Assembly (NCBI GenBank): GCA_014549065.1
Contig: JACDOX010000051.1
Span: forward strand, 2,233,428-2,297,427
Source: Cardinalis cardinalis
Lineage: Eukaryota > Chordata > Aves > Passeriformes > Cardinalidae
Direction: 5' to 3'
DNA: 64,000 nucleotides
Translations under genes and position numbers: made by a program
Part shown: positions 49,901-61,900 of the stretch, piece after piece
Layout: each line of letters starts with the position of its first letter
How positions within the stretch are numbered: the stretch's first letter is position 1
The notes under the pieces: generated by a model
What the model was told of the DNA's origin: nothing
The model's input: only the letters and a program-made list of their open reading frames with translations
The model's database searches: none

Positions 49901-52900
49901 CCTTTCACAAGCCTGTTTGTAATGACAGTTTCTTGAACTGCATGGTTAATACTTTAATCTCTTGGTCACATCACTTGCTAGATGCAAGCTGCTTGTTATG
50001 AATGCTGCTTTTATGAGGGGGGCTTGAGGGAGGAGAAACCTGCTGGACTTCCTGCCCTTGTGTGCTGATTGCACCCTTTGGTCTGCNCACTTCTCTTTAA
50101 GCTCTTGTGCTTTACGTAGGTCTTTTTTTTAGATTCAGATTTCTTTTTTTATGTTGCCTTTTAAGGGGAAAGATATTCTACTCTGGTATAAACACTGTAA
50201 GAAGTGCCAAGTGAAGCTTCAGTGTGAGAAGAAATGAGTTGTTTCATTACAGAAACAGATTTCCTAAAATTGCAAGAGAGCATGTATGACTTAAATGTGT
50301 AAATACAGGTAATGCATACAAAGNTGAGGTCCTGCTTAGAATCAGCATCTCTGGCTTTGCTACCTCATGTCTCTTGTCTTTCTCCTGCCAGCAGCCCNTA
50401 GATAAATGGCTAGTAGAACTATTTTCTGAATGTTACTATTTAATTTTAAACTGTAGCTATTTTTAATCAAGTGCAGTTTGATGACATGGACTTGGTCTTT
50501 ATTTCTTAAAATAATCACTTGTTATGTCTTCTCATTCTCTTCTTGGATAAAATGCAGTGTGTGCTGCAGTTGGTAGGACACAGGAGGAGGTAGAGAGTGT
50601 GCCATGCTCAAAATCCAGCCTTTTTTATTTTCTGACTCAGGACTGAAGATTCCTTTATTGCTCCCTAAATGTTGTAGGTTTTTCCTAAGCAGCTTTCTCA
50701 GCATATGGATACTTTCAGGTAGCTTTTCTGTATAAAGCTGATGTCTCTTTTTTGGAAACCCACATTGCTACTTTTTTTTTTTTTTTTTTTTTTGAAAAGG
50801 AGCCACTAGCAGCCTATTTGAAAGGAGGTGCTTAAAATTTTTGATTCTGAATACCAGCCTCATGACAGCATTGCAGCTTGTCTTTGTGATTTACAAAGAG
50901 CCTCTGAATCATATGGCAGAACTAGAATCAAAAGTCCATTTTATTTGTTCAGACAATACTGCAAATCTCTGTAAAGAACTCAATTTCTTGGATTATTTAT
51001 ATTTAAAATACCCAATCTGTTATGCATTTAAAAATTGAAGAAACAGCTGTTGATGGCAGTACCCCAGTAATGAATAAATTGTTTTGTTGGCATTATTTTC
51101 ACNGAGATGTGCAGATGTTGATAACAGGATTTCTGATCTCTGTTTATAGTTTTTCTGAGCCATGACTGAGTAAATGCCAATTTCCATATGTGCAAGTATG
51201 TGTGCTTTCTCAGTGTTGAACTAATTTTCTGGCATTTTCTGGAGGACAGGTATATAAAAGTATATCTTTTAAAAATCTTGCCATGAGATGGATGATTTAG
51301 ACATTGACAGTTTATGAAATCTCTGTGTAAATTGCAGTGTAACAGATCTGGTGGTTGGTTATCCCGAGAATTAGACACACTGAAAATAAAGATGCTGCTT
51401 GTTTCTGTAGTACTTCTTCCACCTCAAAAGCAGGCTTTCAGAGGTATGTCCTGTTCTGCGTGTAGTGGCCAGATATTTGTCTGAACAAACTGAAATGAGG
51501 ACAGTCAAGGATTAGGCTGAAGTGCAGTGACTAACTCAGAGTGCCCTGATCCCTCTGAGGCAGGAGAGCTGNCTGTTGGGATGGAGCCTGTGGCTTGTGA
51601 ATTGCTGCTTCCCAGCAAGTTGCTTTGCNAATCATGGACCCTTTACCCTAGCAGGATATGGGAAAATGGAAAAAAGTAGGNCCCCCTGAATTAATTTTCT
51701 GGTAGAATCCAAGCAGTTGTGNTCCTACTTTCTGGCACTCCAAGAGTTGGTGTGGCCTTATTAAGAAATGTTATGGACTCTTTGATGTGCAAAGTTCTCA
51801 CTTTCAGGCTAAATGTGCAGGAAACTGTGAGTGATTATATGAAATGGACACAAGGGATCTGTAATCATGCAAATGAGCACTAAAGTGCTTCATAAAGAGG
51901 ATGAGTTGTGACTTTGATCATGTTCCAGAAGCCTCCATTGTGTGCAGTCAATAAACCTCAGACACCTGAGTTGGCAGAGGTAATTCTGGTGAGAGAAGCT
52001 GGGAACACCTTGGTGGTGCATAAATGGAGAGAGATTGCTGAAAGGCAGTCTGTGAGCTGCTGCTCACTGAACAATGAGCACTGCACAGCCAGAGGTTTTC
52101 ATTGAGCTGAATCAACAGGTTGTAAATGAGGTCATGAACTGGTAAATGCACCAATGTTCTTGTCTAGCAGTGTTTAACTTTGCTTTTCTACTTAGGATGA
52201 TTTTCACAGTTTATTTTCTCCAGTGGAGCCTAAATCTGTACCATCTTGCATGAGAGGCAGTAGAATTCTCTGCTTCCTTGTGGTCCTGAATAGGAGCTGA
52301 GTGGGGGATTTGTGTATTTTTAAGAATGTGTCTGCTATAATGCTCCTTACAGCTGGAGGCATAAAGGTGCAAGTCTCTTTCTTGGTGTTGTGGCAGTAGG
52401 GCACTCTGACTGTATTCAGGAAAGATTATTCTGTTTTTTCTTTATCTTTTTTGTTTATTGTTTTTAATGTGTTTTAGAACCATTCTTTTACTGGGGCAGG
52501 AGTTGGGCTTCCCTGAACCTGCTGCTTGCTTTATCCAGAAATGTACATGGTGAGTCAAAAGGGACAATGCACCAAGTCCCAAGAGCAAAAATAGCACAGC
52601 CCAAATCCAAAGGAGGGGAGTGCTCACTGCTGACACAGAGCTCAAAAGCTGCATTTGGATGGAAGTGAGTGTTAGTTATTGTTAACCCCTGCTCAGAGGT
52701 TACCCAGTGAGGTGACTGTTTCTCAAACTGTAAGTCCTTGTGTGTGGGAACTCTCTCCAAAGGGATAGATGTGCTCAGTANCGTGTTTTCTTCTGGCAGA
52801 GGAGGTGCAAATGAAAACAGAATGTAATGATTTAGATGAGAAAGCTACTGTGAGAAATTTCATTTCCTGGTCCTTTTTTTTTTTCCTTGAAGTGGGATCT

Positions 52901-55900
52901 TATTTACATCGTGCACTAATTACTTCATTTGTCTGTATGAGAACAAAGGAAATAGAACGTTATTGAAAGTATGTCTGAATTTGAGCTTGTCTTCCTTTTC
53001 TTCTGTCTACCAACCCAATCAGATGGGTTGGTAAAGAATTATTTGGCTTTTTTTTTTTTTGGCAGGAGCTTTGTTAATAAAAATGAGGTTGGTACCACTT
53101 TGGGAATAGGGCCTCTGCAGCAAAAATGCNAATATTGCAGTATGAAGTGTGCTGAAATCTCCCTCTTACCAAATCACAAGAGGAAATTGTAAACAAGATT
53201 GAATGGGAACTACTTTAAATGTCTGTTGCTCTCCCCCTCTTCAAAGTCTAACAATTAAACCAAATGGCTGCTTCAAAGTGAACATTTACATTCCAGCCCA
53301 AACTCCTGAGCAGTGGAGTTCATTGCAGAAGCTTCTGCAGTAACCTTGGCTGTCTCTGCTGCTTCCCTGTNCAGATCTGAGCATCTGTGCAGTGTGGAAG
53401 CCTGCTGCTTAGAAGGCACTGTGACAGCACTTGCTTCATCTTTTATTCTAGCCTTTTGTATTTTTTTTTGCACTCCTTCATTGTATCCTGAAGGATCCTA
53501 AGTATTTTGATTAAATTTGTGATCATGTGGAGAAGAGTGAACTTCAGTGATATCTAAAATCCTTGCATCTTTGTATCACATCTTTGTAACTGCCCTCTAA
53601 AACGTGTTACTTTTACAGAAATGATCCTGCCATTGCTCAGGTACATCATCACATGGCCAAGGAGCAGACTTTCTTGTGATAGAATAAGGTAAAGATGACT
53701 GAGCTTAAATACAGATACAGTAAACAGGTTTTCTAAAACTATTTATAGGGTAATAGAGGAATAAAAGACTGCATAATAAACTCCATTTAATTCTCCACCT
53801 GAAGGTGAGTCACAGGCTACAGTGAGAAGGANAGGTTTAGAGAGATTTGACTCGTGCTGGAATGATAAATGGTTGTGGGTTGTTCCTCAGGGAGAATTGT
53901 CCCTCCCAAAGGAACCCAGGGGTGAATGTAGCAGAGGTGAGATGTAGGAATGGCTGCAGATGGTTTGAGAGCTCTGCAGTTGGCTCCTGAGGCTGTGGTG
54001 TGGTGCAAGTAGTGAAATGTCTTCATGGAGACTGCTGAGGAGTTCCTGCTCTTGTCATTTGTGTGTTTGGTAGAAGGAAGGTGGTGAGCAGGAATTCCAG
54101 CAAATGCAGGTGTTTGTGAAGAAAACTGATAGTGTAGAACATTGGGTGTGCTGTAAGAAGAAGCAAATTATTCTGTATAAAACAGTTGCTAGAGGGAAAC
54201 TGAGGGAGTGCTGTGTTTCAGGCCCCTTTAAAAAAGCTCAAAATAAAAATGATTCTGTTCTCCAGGCTGAACAGCCCCAACTCTCCCAGTCTGTCCTCAC
54301 AGGAGNGGTGCTCCAGCCCTCTGGTCAAAGTGATATTGTACAGAATTAGTGACTTGTATGACACTTGATTTTTAATAAGTGATTTTTAATACTACCAATT
54401 ATTTCAACTTTTTAAAAAGCACATCCTGAGACAAGTGTGCAACTTGTCACATCCACTTCATGAAGGTGATTGAAAACTTATCTTTAATGTTAAATACATA
54501 AATTATATACTGGTATTTGAAAAAGGTAAGTAAATAAGCTTTGNCTATCATTGATCCTGTAATCTGTCTTACCTGAATTGATCTCTCTCTGCTTGCCATC
54601 CTGTGNGTCTGTTGTCTTTTCTTGGAGCATCTTGCAAGATTTTGAAGACCAAACTGTTAGTAGAATTTTACAGGGGCTTATTGAACATGGCAGATACTAA
54701 GCAGCCTTGAAATACTTCTTCATAANTACAGACTCTGAAATACCTTTTTCAAATACTGGAACATGCTGTGTTCCCCAGCTGTTTTATAGTGTCTGGTTAT
54801 GCCGCTGCTTATGACTGCTTAATCTAGAGTTGCATTATTAAATATATTTCAAAAGCTCAAAATATAAATTAGCTAAAAAGACTGTACCTGATGTTGCTGA
54901 ATAAATGTATGAAACTTTAAATGTGACATGACTGGTGTGGCTGTGAGGGTCAGGATCTCTTCTTCTTTAGCATTTTTTTTCTTAGCTTCAGGGGAGTTGT
55001 TGGCTGTTGCTGGGTTGTTTTCCTAAATGGATTTCAGTGCCAGGCACTTGAACTGACCTTCAGAAGGAGCACAAGCGCACTGCAGNGATGGAGAGAGAGC
55101 TTGGAAATAAATACTTTTAAGGGCACCATGAGTGAGTTTTTGACCTGCAGCTTGTCTGGAATGGAGGAGTTTGGACATGCACACCCACGTATGGAGTGGA
55201 CTTCAAAGTGCTGCTTTATGTGGGTCTCTGAGTGAGATCCTTATGAAAATAAGGATCAGGGTTCTGCTTGNTGGAGAGGCTGCTGAGCAGCCAGGCTGTG
55301 GTCTTAAAGAGTAAAGCTGGATTGGGTCATTTTCAAAAGCTTCACTAAATGCTAATGAGAAGTGCAGGAACTGCTGGGATAAAAAGCNACAAATCCCAGG
55401 CTGTGGCAGGTCTTGTCCTTGATTTATGCAACCCTGATAGCTGGAGTGAGCTTTAATATGACTAATATGGAGTAAAGCCTCTGTGTCCCCATCTTAAATT
55501 GTGAACATGCTAAGTATTATTTTAATTTGATGTTAGATAGCATTTTTTAAAATGTCAGCTTCTGCTTTTTGTTACAGGTTACATCTTAAGTGTTGTGCTC
55601 CTAACTTTACCAAGGCAACACCTGGTTCAGCTTTACCTGTACTTTCTGACTGCACTGCTGCTTTATGCTGGGCACCAAATTTCCAGGTAAGGATAAATGG
55701 ATTAATTGTTTTAGCTTGGTCTGGACATTAGAAAAATAACAGTTATTTGGCTAATATTTTCTATAAANGATTTTGTGGAGGCCTTTTTTCTATGTCAGGC
55801 ATCTAAATATATCTTGCTGTTCTTTGTCTTTGGAAAAGTTTACAGAATTAAATATGCAGTCAAGTAGTTCTTTGAAGTAATTGAAAAAACACCAGGAATT

Positions 55901-58900
55901 TTGAGCTGCTTGTCTGGGGAGTGTAATGCCCACCAATCTAAGGAGAGAAGGCACTCACCACAAGACTAAATGTGGCCTCTGATGCAGTAATCCAAGTTAC
56001 TCAGTGGCTCAGCTAAAATGCTTTCAGCTCTGGGGTGTTTTACACAGCAGACAGGATGTTACTTTTAGTTTCCTGGCACCTCAGGAGAGAGAGCAAATAG
56101 AGATCTGGAATCCAGTAAAAGCAAAGTAGTAGTGGAATTTATTCTTAAAATGTNTTACACAAATTTGAATTTACAGTAGATGCAGGTGTTTAGGATCTGA
56201 AACACAGAGCAGGAGTCTGGAGAACTCTGAGTCAAACAAGACAGAATCAACCATCTTTGTTTGGCCCCAGCTAAATGTGTTGAAAGCCAGTGTAAACTTT
56301 CCTACTGACACAATGTTTAATTGGAACCAAAGACACTGCCATCACATTAAAGGCTTCGCATGGGAAGTTTTGAAAATATGAATTTGAGCCTGACTTATTT
56401 TGGTGCCTGCTGATGGGAAGCTTTTAAAAATGTGCTTTCAATTGATTTAATGGAAGTGATAGTTTTGTTATTTCCACATCAAAATTGTTGTTCCAGAGCA
56501 TTTGCTGGAATGTTTTTCTTGATATGTTGCAGTTCAGGGGAGTGTTAATGAGGGTTTTGTGATGATTTGACATGTCGCTGTTGTGGCTGTCAGAGCTGCA
56601 GTTCGTGATTTCCTGAAAGGATGAGTGTACAAGAGAGGAGTTACAGCCTCTTGGTAGGAAGGAAACAAGGGTTTATTTGTCATCCTCAGGGGAGTCCTGA
56701 GTTGTTATAGATGGAGTTTGTGGGTGTTTCTTAGAGGGTTAAAGGCTTATAAATTAGAGAAAGCAACCTAANCATTATTTAAGTGTTGAAGTAATAAATC
56801 TAGTAACAAATGCCCATCAGACACAGGGCTTTGGTGCAGAACATTTACAGCTGGAGGTGCTTATGCCACTCCAGGTCTTTAATTTTTTTAGAAGAAAGGG
56901 AGATGTTATGCATTTGGTTGATACATTAAGGGATAGCACTGTGTTTGCTTCTAATACCTTGTTTGTATTTCCGTGTAATAGGAATTCTGACTTCTGTTGC
57001 TTTGTGAGGTTTGAGACTTAATAGGCTTTATTGTAACATATTTAGTAATACTGCTTGGACTGTTTTGTGTGCTCCTACTAAGCTTTCTCTATTTGGTACT
57101 CCTGGAGCGAGTTAATAAAGACTTTAATTAAATCTTGCATCAACTAGCACAAAAAATATATTTAATTAAAAGATGTCATGGATTCAAGTAGTCCAGCAGT
57201 ATTCCCAAGGTATTTTGCAAGGCAAATGTAGCTGCTGACACTTCTGAGAGAGCTTACCCATTCCCTGGGCTGGTTTGGTTTGGAAGGGTGCAAGGGGCTC
57301 TCAGCTGAAGCCTTTGTACAGTCAGGGAGTCATATGTGGGGGGTGACACTTGAATTAGCCCTACAAAAGAAGTTTTCAATCCCATTAGTTTTCATACTGA
57401 AAATAGTAAAATGTGACAGACATATCTGTTGGCAGAGCCATTCCTCTTATTGCCAGAGTTATCCAGTTCCAACTTATGTTTCTGTTTAGCAGCCTGATCA
57501 TTACAAGACATACAGTAGTCACATGAGCAAACTGTTTTTCATTGTTTTTTGTTAGTAATTCTGCTCAGAGCTGAAAACTTCCAGGGACTTGCTTGCATGC
57601 ACTACCAGTTGGGATGCTATTTAAGACCAATGAAGAGGTCTTATATTGAGGCCAGTTTGGTTAGTGCAAATTATAGAACAAGACCAGAATCATCTGGCAC
57701 TTGTGACTCTGCAGTGTCCTGGAAATTCTGAGCTGTTGAAAGACTTCAGCTTTCAGTGCTTTTTTTCCACCCCAGAAATAGCTTGCACTTCATCTGCAAG
57801 TCTGGGAATAAGATCATCTGAATTTTATAGTTAAGCTCTGACTTCAGACTTCCAGGTTTATGTGACCTTGACAAGTTATTTAATTTTTAAATGTTTTGTT
57901 TCCTTACCTGCTGAGCTGAGAATTACCTTAATGTGTAAAGATGGTTTAGGTAATATTTGTGAATACTTGGAGCACCCNAGAAGATGCTACATTTGTATGT
58001 AGCATGCTAACCTGGCAATTTGGGTGGAAATAACATACCATCTGTTTAGGGAAAGAAGAGAAGTCAGCTTTAAAAACTCAAAATCCAATTTAATGAAATC
58101 TCTTTGCCTTAGGTTTCCTGCAGCAGTCTCCAATTTCAGGAGAAATAAGTTTAATGAGAGGCACAATAATAGGAACAGCTTGAGCTGGGTGCCTCCAGCC
58201 AGGGACCCAGAGCACACAAATCCTTGGGCCTTTCTACCCTCACAGTCNATGCACCCATCCTGCATCCACTCCTCATGTGCTTTGCAAACACCCCTTGATC
58301 CAGTGGTGGGCTTTGGTTGGATTCTTCCTCTGTCTCCAGGTGGGTGTTGGCTGCTTTTATCTGGCCAGGTTGCAGCTTCTGCTGAGTTGTGGCCTCCTTA
58401 TCTTCCAGTTCACACTGCTTTCAGGGCCTCCCTTCATGTAACTGAGCAGAAGTTCCAGATGAGTTTGACTTTTCTAGGTGGGAGCTTGGAGCTGGTGAGA
58501 GTTTGGTGCTTGTGGCCTAAAACTCCAGCAGCTTTAGCTACTTTTGCTAAGCAAAGCCACTCAGACAAAAGAATACAGTTAAAAGGACACAACTGATTTA
58601 CAACAGTCCTGCTTTTCTTATTAAGCATTCCTCCTCATGTGTCAGAAGGAACTCACAATCTTTAAATACAGCCCTTAGTCTCACATACAATGTTATTACA
58701 AGCAACAGGCAAAATATAAGCAGAGTGAACAAGATCACTGCTGAATGGAGCATCTTAATATAGATTACATTGCTGTTGGTGACTACCCAAAGAGAGTTTT
58801 CCACCATCAGTGTTTTGCCTCCTTCACTTTTTCCAAGACGTGATGCATCTCTTCTGCACTGAAGGGTGACTAGAATTTTTGTGTATCATTTTGGCCATGT

Positions 58901-61900
58901 TCCAGCAGTTGATACAGGTCATCAGGTTTTAGTGGCTTCCTCACCAGTGCAGGATTCATTTTGATGGGGATAGGTGGTAAATTTTAGCTTAAGTATAACT
59001 GGACTGTAACCATTGATTGGACATAATAGGAGCTGAATAATTAAAATTGCATTCTACAGTGTTTCTGCAGTTAGAAGTAATTGAGTGATTATTGTCCCTG
59101 TAGTGATATTATTTACAAACATAAGGTTGCAAAGAGTTCTTACACAAACACATCCTTTTCCAACATAGGCAAGTACAGTTTCAGGGCTTTCTTTGGAATG
59201 TATTTCAAGTGACAGATGATTTGTTCAGTATCAAAACAAATGTCTTGAGCTTTGATGGTTTTACTTTCACAAATAAATCCCTGTCGTTCTCCAGCAACAC
59301 GCACNTCAACATTGACACTCTGCCATTTGATACAGTTTTGTTGGGCCCATACTCAGCTCTGGTGGGTAGAGAGCAGTTCCATCATGATTCAGTCCTAATA
59401 CAGGGACTGGGTCTGTGATGTTAGAATCAATAGGGTGCATTAGAATTAATGGGGTGTATATTGTTGAGACAATTAATACAATTAGTTGTTGTGCCATTAA
59501 TACTCTGGAGCTATATGGGAAATTGGCTGCATACCACCACTTTTGGAATTCTCTCTCAAAATCAGTTGCATTTTCTCAATTTTTTTTAAAATTTCAATGT
59601 GTAAGATACACCCTTCGCCTTCTCTTATGGTTGTGGCTACCATAGATTTTATCTGCCATTGTGCTAAGAGCTTGTGCTGATTTCAGAAATTGTGGGATCA
59701 GCTCCTGCCTTACCTGTGGAGGGCTGGTGGCTGAGCTCATTGTGCTGGGCAGCAAGGCAGTGGTTGGATCATGAGCTGTACTGGATTCACAACAAAAAAT
59801 GAGAGCTGCTTCTTTGGGTTTTACAGAGCTTTAGGGGCTGGGTANCCCAGCCCCTAACAATCTCTGTGAATTAGCTGCTCTGTAGTCCTGTTAACTTTAT
59901 ACCCCACAGAATTGTGCATTGATTATGTCCTTAGCCATGCAGCTGTGCTCATCTGGGTTAACAGCACCGGGAGTGGTGAGTGAGCTGTCCCACTCCATCT
60001 CTTCAGAGTATCAGTTCTTCATAGTGCCATCATTCATTAGCTGGCTGGTTACTCACCCCTGTTTGACATGAGCCTGCTGTATCCAATTTTCTTTCCCTAA
60101 AGCACCAATGCATTTGTCCAGGGCTTTTATCCTCTAAGCGGAGTCGTAAATAAGTGAGTCTTAATTGATTGAGAGTTCCATGTAGTGGCCAGATTTCCTG
60201 GGGCCCCCACCAGCTGTCCTAGTAATATATGGCCATTCCTCCTGGCACAAGGCCACTGTGTGCTCTTTAGATAATTGAGCTGTACCATAAATCTTTTCTC
60301 AATTTTGCAATACCTTGGCCAAGGGCATCCCCTTTTCTACGCTGAGTTTGTTCTCTGTTACCAGAAAGAATAAAGAAAAAGCAGCAAAAAAGATTGTCAG
60401 NGAGACCCTCCTGTGGAGTCACGAGGTTCAGAGAGGAGTGTAGGTGCAGCTGGATCCAGTCTTGGTGTCAGATTTGGCCAACAGTTTGTATCTGAAGATT
60501 TAGATTTCCTATTGCTGTGAGGGACTTGAACCCTGTTCTTATGTGTGGAATTGAATCCCCTTTCTGTGTGCACATTACTGTCTGATGAGGCTGTGCAGCT
60601 GTGAGTGAGCTGCACTAGAGGGGAGACTCTAACACGTCCCAATACTCAGAGGGACTCANACCCACTGCAGGATTTCTCCAAATCTGCTTGGGGGTTTCAA
60701 CACTCACCCTTCAATGCCTCCTGCTCCAGAGTTACTTGGTGAACTCACCTGGTGCCAGCNCTTGGGTGTTGGGAGACAAGAAGTTGTGAAAGTGGTTTCC
60801 TGCAGCGGTTTCCAGTTCCAAGAAAAATTAGTTTATTAATGGAGTGGCACAGCAGNAGGAACAGCTTGAGCTGGGTGCCTGCAGCCAGGGACNCAGAACA
60901 CAAAAATATCCCAGCCTTTGTACCCTCACAGTCAATGCACCCATCCTGCNTCCACTCTTGGTGTGCTTTGCACACACCCCTTGGTCCNGTGGTGGCTGCT
61001 CTGGGACCTTCTTGGTCCCTGCTGGATTCTTTCTCTGTCTCCNGGTGGGTGTTGGCTGCTTTTATTTGGGTTCTGCTGTGACCCGGAGCTCACACTGCTC
61101 CCAGGGCCTCCCCTCATGTAACTGAGCAGGAGTTCAAGATAAGTTCAGCTTTCCTAGGTGGAGCTTGCAGCTTGTGGCTGAAGACTCCAGCAGCTTCAGC
61201 TACTCATGCTAAGGAGAACTACTCAGACAAAAGAATGCAGTTGGAAAGAATGCAGTGAACTAAATTAATTTACCACAGTCCTGTTGCTCCTGACAAGGAA
61301 GGTGGATGCTGGTTTGATTTCATGTGTGGTAGCACAAATGTCTTGCTTAAAAGAATCACATTTCTTTTATCCATTTCCAGCAAAAAGCAGCTTGGGAAAA
61401 ATAACTGATGCAGAATAGAAGTGATAAGATTAAACACACTGTTAATGCTAAAACTGGAGTTCACATAATTATCTTATTTCATGTTTTGCAGTTTTATTAT
61501 GATTGTATCCCAGGTGTGTTGAGCATCACAGAGCTTAAAATGAGAAGGGTGGGAGCAAGAGACTGAATTGTTTCTTCCGGACAAACCTAAAATACGCTTA
61601 ATTTTAAGATTGTCTGTAGACATTAGAAACCTATGAGAGTGTGTTTGATGTTGACAGTGCAGATTAATCACCCAAAGTAAATGTCAGCAATATGAGTCAG
61701 GTCAGATAACCACTGTATCTTATGTCAGTCAATTATAAAGCATATTTTTAGTGATGGAAGACCTTTTTGTACTTCAGTAACAAAGAAATAATCACATGTG
61801 AAAAATGATCACCTTTGGAGCAGTTTAGTCCTGACTGTCCATGGGTACCTGTTAACAGGCCAGCAGTTGGATTAAATGAGGCTGGGAATGAATCTGCAGA

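Larger units (their letters stand above)
46933..55577 (+). other. RNF145: RNF145 intron 2
   Basis: About 8.6 kb, mostly AT-rich. It contains a 22-T run (50772-50793) and a CR1 fragment (54256-54333). An open segment at 47143-47301 is discussed in the findings. No other gene is recognised. Confidence 0.8.
58094..61277 (-). mobile_element. Decayed endogenous retrovirus with two LTRs and a deleted interior
   Basis: Two related stretches of about 500 bases in the same orientation (58094-58605 and 60787-61277) flank about 2.2 kb. On the minus strand the right copy would be the 5' LTR and the left copy the 3' LTR. Just inside the 3' LTR, minus-strand open frames encode a hydrophobic membrane-spanning stretch like the end of a retroviral Env. 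The interior is far shorter than a full provirus (6-8 kb), so most of gag and pol is gone. All frames are broken by stops and shifts. No clear target duplication is visible and the outer limits are approximate. It is antisense to RNF145. Confidence 0.65.
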
